Assembly (NCBI RefSeq): GCF_964355755.1
Contig: NC_092675.1
Span: 6,730,312 to 6,794,311 of the forward strand
Direction of reading: 5' to 3'
DNA from: Antedon mediterranea
Taxonomy: Eukaryota > Echinodermata > Crinoidea > Comatulida > Antedonidae
DNA: 64,000 nucleotides
Part shown: piece after piece, positions 46,092 through 56,869 of the stretch
Numbering within the stretch: position 1 is the stretch's first letter
How the letters are laid out: each line of letters opens with the position of its first letter
The notes under the pieces: generated by a model
What the model was told of the DNA's origin: nothing
Seen by the model: only the letters and a program-made list of their open reading frames with translations
Database searches by the model: none
Made by a program: the position numbers and the translations under genes

Positions 46092-48315
46092 TTACAACAT
46101 GATTTCCGTTAATGATTTACGTCTAGTGTTCATGGATCCTGGCTGTTTCTTTGTAAATTCCTCAATTATCTTTACACATTTATTATGATCCAATTGTTGA
46201 AGAAACGATTTCAGTTCACTTAAAGCCTCTGTATTCTTCAATTTCCTTCGTCTGCAACTGACTTCCCAATTGTTGAGCAAGAGAATTGTGGGACTTGAAT
46301 CTGTTGGACAGTTTTTTGGAGCTTCTGGTCCCATCCATGCTATGTGATCGCCAGGAACACCCATCAAATTGGCTAAGCCTCGATAATCGCAGAGCCTTAA
46401 TTCTTTTTCTCCTTGCCTCTGCGATTGTCTGAGGACATCAAGTTGAATGCATAGCATGGAACGTACGTTCTGTGATAGAATCGGGGGGTTCACTGGTGAA
46501 GGTGAAAATTGAACCTCCATAAACTCATCGTCCTATTAAAAAAGTAATAATTTCGGTATACATTACTCATGATTACATACTTTATACTATAAAGAAATAA
46601 TGATTACATTAAATGTTCAAATATGGCGCACCTACTCCAACAGTCATACCAGAACATGGTGAAATTTGAATTCAGTGTTGGATCGAGGGCGAATATTTGC
46701 CATGTGTAAACATTTTTATGAAACCCCTTTTTAATTGTCTTTGTTCCTTTTAAATGGGTCGGCCACCACGGCGTGTAACTTGTACGCACTTGTTATGATA
46801 GTCTTGACGCTTTGATCATTTGATATTTATTTATTTCATTTCAATCACGACACACAAAAGTAAAATTGTGACATTGTAAAACAAAGTAATGAAACAGGGA
46901 CAACCACAGAACAAGCGTCATTTAATAATATTGCTCTTGTTCTTAATTTAAACATAGGATAACAAAATATAAATAAATAGATAGATATACAGTAGAACAT
47001 TATCTATAAGTTTCAATATACAAAATGTAAAAAACTAACATGAAAACAGTTTATTAAACACGTACGAAAAGAACTGTTTTACCTGTATGCTAGAAATAGC
47101 AGGCGTATAACGTCTATTAGTTTGTACTTGTGCCATATGAACGGTCTTACTACCAATAGTTACTTCAAATACCAAGAAAGCATCGCTACTTGAACAGTTT
47201 ATAAAAAACTGACGATGAATATAACCCATATCAGACAAAATATCGCCAACTCGAATCATCTAATTATAACATAAGTTTAAATGTAATAGCGAGTAAAACA
47301 ATGAATGGGATAGCACTTTCTATATTATAAAAATGTTATTTATTTACACAAAAGAGTTAAAAAATGAGGGGCTTACATATTCAAGTGGTTTGGTTGTACA
47401 ATCCACGCAATCAATAATTTGGAAATTCACTTCATCATTTGGGTTGTGTAAACCAATCTTAACTGGGTTTCCAAGTGTTTGAGAGGAAGTTTGAAGTTCT
47501 TCTTCCCTTACAATCTGGAGAAAAGAAATTATGCAACTGTATTTCATGTTAAAAAAAAACTTTGTAATAGGCCCTAAGGGTAATTGAAAGTATACTTCAA
47601 AGTATCAGAACAATGAAATGTAATTTAACAAAATAGTACTAAAGAAAAGTATTAAAATTACCTTCAAAGAATAATAGGTACTGCAAAATACCCGCAAAGA
47701 GAATTTATGATGAGCATTATTTTCTAAAACTGCTGATACATAGATAGGCGTATTCCCATCACATATAGTTTGCACTCCACTATCAACTTTAATCCCTGTA
47801 AAGTGATTTAGATGTAGAATCACCGCGCTTTCTTCTATAAAACACAATCCATCACTACTGGTGTCATACGGCCTCCATTTCATAGGTTCTCCGAGTTTCT
47901 GAACGCTCAATTTGACTCTTGGGAGCATCTGTTCTAACAGTAACTCGTCTTTCTGCTTTACATTTGGAAAACGTAGTATTATGGAACTGTTAAACCGAAT
48001 ACCGGGAGGTCCACAGATGATAACATAGTGCTTCTCTGTGTTGTACTCGACCGTGTCTGCATACATGAATACGTAGCCATAGCCCTCGGTTTGTTGTGGC
48101 ATTGCCCCTGGGGGAATGAGCAGTTGAACATCTCCATTTTTCAATTCCATATATCCTCCAGCTTCTCCAATAGATCCAACTACAAATTTTCCATCATTGC
48201 TTACTTCTGAACTAGGTGCATCGAAGTTTAATTTTGAAAATGAGTTATATTTCCATTGTCTGTAAACTTTCTCGCATTGTTTCGATATCATATTTTCCTG
48301 GTACTGTATCTCCAT
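46092..48315 (-). CDS. ZU5-UPA-Death protein 2 (UNC5CL/ZUD-like)
   Basis: 469 residues, four exons on the minus strand: 48315-47662, 47514-47377, 47259-47083, 46532-46092, phase 0 throughout. It is closely similar to protein 1 along its whole length: ZU5 (GGYMELKNGDVQLLIPPGA, ICGPPGIRFNSSIILRFPN, HLNHFTGIKV), UPA, and Death domain (LRLCDYRGLANLMGVPGDHI ... LNNWEVSCRRRK). The introns are much shorter than in gene 1 (intron 1 is 147 bp against 2.5 kb). No signal peptide or membrane segment is present. Differences concentrate after KQLGEP-type conserved blocks, in exon 2 (REEELQTSSQ) and at the C-terminus. A tandem duplicate, probably a cytoplasmic signalling adaptor (inference). Confidence 0.9.
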
Positions 48316-49599
48316 GTTTGAATAGATATTTTATGCCACACTTTCTTGTTTAATGTTCTTCTAGGCCTACTATATATTTTGTATAAATACTATATTAATC
48401 TATTTAACAAGCTATTTCAAGGACAAGATTTCAAAAGCTATTCATACAGAATTTAAATAACAAACAAAACGAAACAATCTATATTTCAAAATATACGCTG
48501 AATAGATTCCAATTATTAAAAAATTTGTAAACTATTTTTACAGCATGACTTAACCCAAAGATACGGTATATAACCTTACTGTTACTAATAACACTGAATA
48601 TAATAGGTTAAACCGAATAGACCAAACAATTCCCTATCAATAGCCTACAAATAACAATTATTGTATCTGGTTGGATCCATTATTTTTCCAGAAAGAAGTA
48701 ATTTTTTTCCATTTTATTTTATTTTGGTTGATTCAATTTTACAAACAGATAAAATAAAATGTAAAACAAGATAAGAAAATGTACAAGAACAATATTAACT
48801 GAATGAACTGCAGATAACCTACGAAAGTTTTTTTTTTTCTTTTTTTTTTCTCTTTTGTGGCGTTAACCACTATTTATTCATTTCATTTCATCAACAGATT
48901 AATACAATTATTTCTAATAATAATAATAACTATTCATTGTTATTCTTACTTTTGTTTGGTTTATATATATATAACGTTACTGTTCTTGGAATCAGAGCAT
49001 TATTTCTTTTCTGTTATCCACCTTTTTTCATAATTTTCTAGTATTTGTTTTTGTTCTATAATTCTCAACATCTAAAATTGTGAACACTTAACTAATAAAT
49101 GTACTGTAGGAGATACATTTACTAATGTTGTATAGATATATTTTCGGTAGTATTTTTGACATATAATTCATTTATACCCTATATACAGATTATATACATT
49201 ATTTTAAAAAACGAATATAAAAAAAACAAAAACAAAAATATTAAAAATGCTTTTCTTACTCCTGTGTCTAGTTTTATGTCTCATGGTTATATTTGTTTGC
49301 TTATCTTCTCGTGCGTTACTTATGTTGCGTTACGTTTCTTTTTTGTTTTCAATATTAATTTATACAATTTTTTTTTTAAAATTTATATTTCATATAAGAT
49401 AAACGAAAGTTTAATAAAAAAACACCCTATAATGTATCTATTGGGGTTCCCAAGTGCATATTTCAATTTTGTTATATTATATATATAAATAATCAATAAT
49501 GATTCGAATATAATTGATATAATTATCCCCTTCAAAAATAAAACCATCTGTTTTCCAAAAATTGGATCGAAAAAATTACATCCTAATAAAACCGTAATC

Positions 49600-49768
49600 A
49601 AAGCTCTGTCTACGCTATCAAACTAGTTTGACAAAAAAAAGTGTGATGTGCCCAAATATGGCAGTGATATGCTTAAATATGGTAGTTATGATGACATCTT
49701 CATGTACATTTATGGGCATATCACACTTTTTTCACATAAAGTATGATGTGATAGTGTAGGCAGAGGTT
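49600..49768. repeat. MITE family 1, copy 7 (full length)
   Basis: Left AAGCTCTGTCTACGCTATCAA ACTAGTTTGACA; right TGTGATAGTGTAGGCAGAG. The core has CCCAAATATGGCAGTGATAT and TTTATGGGCATATCACAC. Confidence 0.85.
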
Positions 49769-50525
49769 CAAAATTTAAGCCTATTGTCTGGAAGTCAATT
49801 AAATGGGTTTCTTGTTAAATGTGGCTGTTTAGTTTGTATTTATTTTAATAACTACAAGTTGGCAAAAGTGATTAACTTTAGTAAAACTAGAAAATGACCT
49901 ATATATAATAATATATTGATACTATTTAATAATTAATTTTTTAATTTTGGGGGAGACTGTATTGAAAGGTTATGGTTAGTCTAGGTTCTAGACCAGTCTA
50001 GGTTAAGGTTAATGCTAGTTAAATGTGGATATAGGCCTAAGTATTTAATAAAACATACAGACATTCGTATTACTATACTATACCTAAAGATATTAGTGAA
50101 AGATATTTTTTTCTTAATTGAAAGAGTGATTGAAATTAGTGATTGCTATCGGTTGATATAAACATTCGTCAATAACTAATTTCAGTTTTTTGTATAAATA
50201 AAAGTGCACAATGCAATCTGAAACACAGGACAGTCACCTCTACTTCGCCTATACATTATACGCAAACATGTATATTTTTAGCTTATTTATGTACAATTGT
50301 TTGAACACCTCAATATAATTTATTTTACCTCTAAGCAGATGGTGCTAATTATTAAACCACAGATATTTATTTAAGATAACCAATCCATTACTTTTAATAG
50401 ATAAGTGGAAAATTGTAACGCGTGGTGATATGATAAGACGTCAAACATTTGGTTTCTTATGACGTGGTTATACTAGTTGACTTTCTTATTACTATATTTC
50501 ATATTCATAATTAATGTTTTCAAAA

Positions 50526-50536
50526 TATATAAAAGG
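50526..50536 (+). promoter_or_regulatory. TATA box of LIPe
   Basis: TATATAAAAGG, a canonical TATA box 127 bp before the LIPe start codon. The predicted transcription start is near 50556 (TTTCATTC), leaving a leader of about 105 bp. Confidence 0.6.
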
Positions 50537-50662
50537 TATCACGAATACTGGCTACTTTCATTCAAACGAACAGTTACCTACTGTGGACAGTCAGTTGTTT
50601 TACTAAGTTGGACCGCCTTGCAACGGGCAGTTATTCTCTTTCCGTGGCGATTATCGTAAACA

Positions 50663-53600
50663 ATGTTCACCACAATACTTAAGTCAATCGTACTGTTTAG
50701 TTTGGTTACTAATGTTAAAGGTAAGAAATACAAATTCAGTGCTGTTTACATCTCCACGTTGAGGGTATCGACTGCTGTACTGTACTAGTCACAGTGGTCT
50801 ATCAGGCAGAGGAAATTTCATTTTCGAATCCACATTCGCAAAATTTCCTTTCTTACCATTTTTACATTACACTATTTGTTTTATTTAATTTCATATTTTC
50901 ATTATATATTAAAATTTAAGATTTATACTAAACACAATAACAATTCAATTTTACAGCGGCTACTGAATGTTATGACGAACTTGGTTGTTTCGACACTTCG
51001 TACCCATTCTACAATTTTCCTATTCGTCCAGTTAACAGTTTACCATCATCTAGAGAAGAGGTTGGGACGCAGTTTATCCTCCATACCCGACAAAACGAAA
51101 TTCTCGAGGAAATCCTAACATCAAATGATCCAAACTCAATCTTAAATTCCAACTTCGACTCTACAAACCCAACAAAGTTTATAATCCACGGTTTCCAGGA
51201 CACTGGATTTGCAGAATGGGTTACGGAAATGTACAAAGCGTTACTTAATGCTGGCAACTATAACGTCATAATAGTGGACTGGGCAAAAGGCTCACAAGTA
51301 GGGTATATAAAGGCCACCGGTAACACACGGATCGTTGGTGCTGAAATCGCTTTACTCATCAAAAAACTACAGGTAACAGTGGGGGATTCAGGATTTTGAA
51401 AATGGGTAGAGAGGTGATGGCCTAAACATTCCAATAGGAAAATGCTTTAACTTAATATTCTATCTTTTTATACATTGTTACGAAATTTAGAGATCCACCT
51501 ATAATTGTATATATAAAAGTATCTCTCCGGAGATCCCGCTTCGTGAAAAAAAATGCTGATAGATGAGGGCGTATCGATTTGCATATCAATCAGATGGGCC
51601 GGGTTCGAATCTCGGTTTTCATTCTCATAGATTTCCTTATCTTTATCGTTTCAAATTAATTAAGTAAATTCTAGTATATCACCGGGCGGTTTAGAATTAA
51701 CCTTCTATGCCTAATGTGTTTAGATATAATATATTATATAGGCCTATGGGTAAAATATACTGTTAAGCAATTTTTTATTTCAGTTTATCTACGTTTGCAA
51801 TTACACGAACAATTTCCATTGCTTACGATTCCATTCTATTTACTTTATTTCACATTTATTATATTTATGATGATATTCCTCTTAATAAGCGGAGGTCCAA
51901 TAGCTTGTTTAGAGAGCTCCCATTGCCATGTTTCTACACACTCAGCACACCAACTTTTTTTGATAGCTACTACCCTTAGACACAATAATCACGAGGTGTG
52001 CCGTTGCAAATTTACTGCGGCCATCTTGAAATCCAAGATGGCGGAAAAAATGGCCGCCATTTTATAGTGATGCACTTTATTGTTCATAACTTAATAAATA
52101 TTTGATGTATTTTGTTGACATTAATGTTGATTAATAGCTAATTACATTATCTATTCAATAAAATATTTTTATTTCAACTTTATTGAAATTAAATTACTTT
52201 TGTTAAGCAAAAATGCAGAATTTTAGCAAAAAAATCAGCAAAATCTGTGATATACGATATTTATTATGTTAATTAAGGCAAGAAGCCATGATTATTTTTT
52301 TTTTTCAGATATGCAAAACTGTTTTCTTAACATACTATAACTTTATTCTACAGAGTATTTCTGGCATCTTACCGGATAGCGTGCATTTAATAGGACACAG
52401 CCTAGGAGCACACATAGCTGGCTATGCTGGTGAAACGCTAAAGGGAACAATTGGCCGTATAACAGGTAAGCATGTCCTTATTTATAACTATACAAACTAC
52501 CGTATATGTATAAAAAATAACTCATTTTTATAATCAAAGCAGTAACCACATATAATATTCGGTCCATTTGTTAAAAAAAAAATAATACATGTTAGAACTG
52601 AAAAAAACCTTTTGAATCTTAGAAGATTTTTATTATGGTGATTAGACAACCCCATTTTAGCAATGTTGTATTTAAATCTATTTAATATTATCTGTTCATT
52701 GTATACACTGGACCTAAACTCTCGAATTTTCTACCTTTATCTCTTTAAAAAATCCCATAACTTTTCTTTATTTAAACGTCAATTTAAACTAGTATTGGTT
52801 GAAGGTTCTTTGTAATTTCTTCTTTATTTACAAATTTGGATTCATCTTAAATAATTTACATAATCTATATTACTTTTTTTATGTTTTAAACTTTTAAAAA
52901 GTATGTGTTAGAGAAAACATATTAGTTAAGAAAAAAAAAATCATATTTATATAAGTCTGTTGTTGTTTTTTGGAGTTCCTAATTTTGGAATATTATTTAT
53001 ATTTTATATTTTTGTTTTGAGGAGCATATTTACTACAAGCTATGCTTTCATTTAGGCTCCTCCATTTTATTTAAGTTATTAGTAAAGTGAAATAAAATGA
53101 AAATGAAATTAATTTCCCATATCTTTATTTCCGTAGGATTGGATGCAGCCGGACCTTATTTCGAATATACAGATCCTATTGTAAGACTGGATCCAAGTGA
53201 TGCTATGTTTGTGGACGCTATCCATACTGACACAGATCCAGTATATACCTTAGGTAAGTTGATCTTCACTTTCAATAACATATATATACTGCCGATATAT
53301 AGTAATTGACATTTTGGGAATAGGCTATATTGTATCTATGCATATACTCGAATATTAGAGGGCCAAATAGGCACAAAAATAGGTTATTTTTATTTTATTT
53401 CTGGCTAACCAATCTCTTAAACATAATTATCATTCTTCTAGGCTTTGGAATACAGGAGCCAGTTGGTCACGTGGATTTCTATCCAAACGGTGGAACGAAT
53501 CAGCCTAACTGTGGAGAAAGAATTTTTAAAAACATAAGTGACCAAGGACTTATAGACGGTAATATAACTGATAATAATACTGTTATTATATTGAAAAATA

Positions 53601-55598
53601 TTATGATTATGAGCATTATACATAATAACAACTATGTTATGAGATAATATTATACGTCAAAGTGAATTCTTTCGTTGTTTCAAAATTCTACTAGCAACAA
53701 ATTGACAGCAATTTTTGGTCTATCTAATTCTATTCTAATACAGTAAGCCTAAATGAACATAATCCGTAATAATACAGTGATGGTTTAAATTGTCGTTATA
53801 TATTGTCTCTTTTTAGCCGGTGTGACATCAATAAGTTGTAATCACATGCAAGTTTTGGAGTATTTTACGACATCAGCGGACAACCAACGACAATTTAATG
53901 CGTACATTTGCCAAGATTACGAGTCCTATAATAATGGAAATTGTTTCGACTGTGGAGTAAGTTGTCCTAGAATGGGCCTATACGCGGATGAATACAAAAG
54001 AAACGACCAATCACAAAGAGTCGTCGCCTACTCACGGACAGTTGCACAGAAGCCATTCGCAGGTACGAATGGGGTTATTTTTTTAGTAATGCATATTGCT
54101 GTTTATTTATATTTTAAATTATTTTTATTTTCATAAAGAAACTTTCTGTGTAATTGCACTAAGTTTTATATTTATATTTCTTAGCTGTTGAAGTGAATGT
54201 TGACGTCACAACAGCATCGAAGCCTAATGGGGATAAGTACAACGAGCGCGGTAGCCTTTCTATTGAATGGATAGGTGAAACATCAAATACACCTTTGGGA
54301 TCATTAAGTCAGTAAGTCTAGGATTTATTTTCCATTTTAGATTAAATTATCTGATCATTAAATATGTTTGGGTAACCATAGTCGTTCAAATGTTAAATAA
54401 TAATAATAATTGTCTGCAGTCCCGTACAAATATGTTACTTTTAATATTCTATATTATTAGATGCCTTGTTCCCATACATTTAAGATTTAATACAATCAAC
54501 ATTTTCTGATTAGTAGTATGATGAATTTATAAAATTAATAAACAAGGTATTGATAAATTAAATTGTCAGATAATTAATGAATACATACAAAGCAAAACAA
54601 GAAGTCGCATTTAGAATGATCTCTTCGGAGATCCCGCCTCGTGAATAAAAATACTGTAAGATGAGGGCGTATCAATTTGATCTCTGATGCGCGTGCGTAC
54701 AACTGAGGACTAGTGCTGTTCCGCCGTACCACGCCGAGAATGTTAAAGAGCCGCTATCCAATCGAGTTCGAACAATACCATGAAAGCCCCAGTGGTCTAA
54801 TGGTTAGGACATCTGCATATCAAGCAGGCGGTCCGAGTTCGAGTCTCGGTTGGGGCAACTTTTTCTCATTCTCACAGATTTCCTTATCTTTATCGTTTCA
54901 AATTAATTAATTAAATTTGTGTGCAAAAAATATAAAGTCGAATTGCCGTCTACTGATCGATGAAAGAAAGAAAGATCAGTATAAACTATATCTTGGAAAA
55001 CAAGTAATTTGTTGGAATATTAATTGTTGAATAATATTTTTGTTCAGAACTGAACATTTTGAATCTGGACAGACGTATACATACTTCACTATTATTCCTG
55101 AGAGTTTGGGTGAAGTTAAAGGAGTGAAACTGGTATGGGAATTTGACGCAAATTGGTATAAGCCGTGGCAGTGGTTCAGAAAGCCAGAAATTTACATAAA
55201 TAATGTCGGGTTGACATTGTTTCCACTTAGTCAAAGGTAACCAATTTTAAACAAGCAATAAACATTTACTTTACAACAAAATAAGGATAAACTCAAATTC
55301 AAAAGTTTCGTGACAGAAAAAGTGTACTATTACAGAAATACTAGGACTTACAACGGGGATATAAAGTACCAGCAAATACAACCAAAATAGATATTTCTCC
55401 CAAATTAGAGTCCACCTATATTAAGTATTTCATATATTGCTTCCGTTTAGCTACGTTAATTAAAAGTATTCGATATTCTGTTCAAAAATAAAATAAAATA
55501 TATTATTTTATTTATTTAGGATGACCTTATGTGGTTCAGGAATTGAGATGAAGCCAGGAGAACAAGTTACTTTGCTACCATCTGCTTGTGAAATATAA
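50663..55598 (+). CDS. LIPe: divergent secreted lipase with PLAT domain
   Basis: 486 residues, nine exons: 50663-50720, 50957-51372, 52354-52465, 53137-53253, 53442-53558, 53817-54062, 54185-54311, 55048-55236, 55520-55598. Signal peptide [39 protein letters not shown] opens the lipase domain. Triad present: S174 in [10 protein letters not shown]198 in GLDAAGP (the usual Pro is Ala), H283 in SCNHMQ. The post-His region is shorter and holds [19 protein letters not shown], shared with LIPf but not LIPa-d. PLAT (about 356-486) lacks DDPGW but has [19 protein letters not shown] and [19 protein letters not shown]. With LIPf it forms a second subgroup. Probably active; substrate unknown. Confidence 0.92.
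51521..51667 (+). repeat. tRNA-SINE family, copy 1 (internally deleted)
   Basis: In LIPe intron 2. Starts ATCTCTCCGGAGATCCCGCT, has GATGAGGGCGTATC, GGGTTCGAATCTCGG (B box) and ends TTCCTTATCTTTATCGTTTC. Compared with 54614-54913 the 5' half of the tRNA part is deleted. Confidence 0.75.
54614..54913 (+). repeat. tRNA-SINE family, copy 2 (full)
   Basis: In LIPe intron 7. A 5' part (CTCTTCGGAGATCCCGCCTC ... CCGTACCACGCCGAG) precedes a tRNA-like segment at 54786-54857. A tail follows (TTCCTTATCTTTATCGTTTC AAATTAATTAA). The same tail and head occur at 51521, and the CCGTACCACGC part at 56240. Confidence 0.8.
54786..54857 (+). tRNA. tRNA-like cloverleaf inside a SINE (anticodon ATC), probably not a functional tRNA gene
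   Basis: 72 bases fold as a complete tRNA: acceptor GCCCCAG/TTGGGGC, D arm GTCT/GGAC, anticodon arm TCTGC-ATATCAA-GCAGG, T arm CCGAG-TTCGAGT-CTCGG. A box TGGTCTAATGG and B box GTTCGAGTCTC are present. Anticodon ATC would read Asp GAT, unusual because animal tRNA-Asp uses GTC. Its place inside a repeated unit argues for a SINE head. Confidence 0.45.
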
Positions 55599-56869
55599 TA
55601 TATTGAAACATTATTATAACTTCTTTAAAAAAATATGATACTCTTATAATTTAGTTATTGGTTCTTTTAAAAAAGAACCAATAACTCATGGATATTAAAA
55701 ACCAGATGAACATTTTTAATCATACTCTTATAATTGTTGAGCACATATGGTTTTTTGCTTCGATATCTATTATACCGTCTGCGGTTCAGCTGGTTTCCCG
55801 CTGGATATTGCCCTTCCGCGGAAATTCTTTTTCATGGCATTTCTCAGGACCTCCCTCGGCTAGGACATCCTCCACCCCGGGTATTTTCTCCCACAACATT
55901 GTATTTTATCATTATTCTAAACAAATTTATTAAATTTAGTCCTAGTACTGTTATAAAACATTTCATTTTATTTCTCCCTCAAGTTTTTGTGTTCTCTCAA
56001 TAAATAGGCCTACTACATTTAAATCTTTTAATTATTGCCTCTTTTGATTGTTAAACAACAATGAAGCCTTTGCTTGTGCATGTTCACTTTGATCACGGTT
56101 TTATCATTTTTATTGCTAGTTTGAAAAAAAGATTACCTGCTTAAATTTAAAAATGTTCATGGTTGTTGAGAGAATTCTTTGTTCTTAAAATTTGGCATAA
56201 AAAAACGATAAACAAATATTAATTGCATTATAGTCACTATTCTACCGTACCACGCTGAGGGTGTTGAAGAGTCCAATTTAATTGAAGCCATACCATGTGT
56301 AATGGTAGGATGTCTGAAAATCAAACACAAGATTCTGGGTTCGAATCAAGGTTGGGGGAGCTATTTCTCATGTTGAAAAATGTCCTTATCATCAGTGCTT
56401 ATAAATGAATTACTTAATTTCCAATTTGTATATTAAACATAGCGGTTTAATCAGAGATTCGTGTGATATAGAAGGAAATGTTTATGAAACTAATAATACA
56501 AAATAAATAGTACTGTAATAGAAATAACTAAACATGACACGCGAGTGCGTGATAAGCATAAACAAATTATGTTGCCTATTACATAACTATATACAGAACA
56601 TCATAATTAGTTTGGTGAAACAATGGATCATTTAGAAATAAATATAAATATTCAATGTTTAAGTGCTATTTGCTAATTGATTGTTTTAAAAATCACTAAA
56701 CAAAGTAATTATCAACGAGTTACATATATACATTAATTCCTCTATTATTTAATCTATGAGAAATAACACTTTCAAGAGACAGAAAAGGTGAAACTAATTT
56801 ATTGTTTCGAAAACTTAAATATCACTTAAATACGCAAGATTGCTGTATCATATCACCATTGTAATCGCC
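55599..56869. other. Intergenic region between LIPe and LIPf
   Basis: A perfect hairpin AGTTATTGGTTCTTTT / AAAAGAACCAATAACT at 55653-55686 follows the LIPe stop and could form in the 3' UTR. A SINE copy lies at 56240-56419. No exon is seen; frames at 55688-56003 have no recognisable domain. Confidence 0.5.
56240..56419 (+). repeat. tRNA-SINE family, copy 3 (diverged)
   Basis: TTCTACCGTACCACGCTGAGG, then AAGCCATACCATGTGTAATGG and GGGTTCGAATCAAGGTTGGGG, a degraded version of the 54.7-kb unit. The tRNA fold is lost. Confidence 0.65.

Larger units (their letters stand above)
48316..50662. other. Intergenic region between ZU5-Death gene 2 and LIPe
   Basis: Very AT-rich, with MITE family 1 copy 7 (49600-49768) and a TATA box for LIPe at 50526. 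The overlapping frames at 49156-49601 are AT-biased with no domain and were not called. Confidence 0.55.

Noticed and set aside
49156-49601. Overlapping 110- and 72-codon frames
   Set aside because: Low-complexity AT-rich sequence without domain or splice context.
51714-52067. 117-codon frame in LIPe intron 2
   Set aside because: No known domain; the end contains a small nested palindrome (CCATCTTG/CAAGATGG, GGCGG/CCGCC), which suggests repeat DNA.
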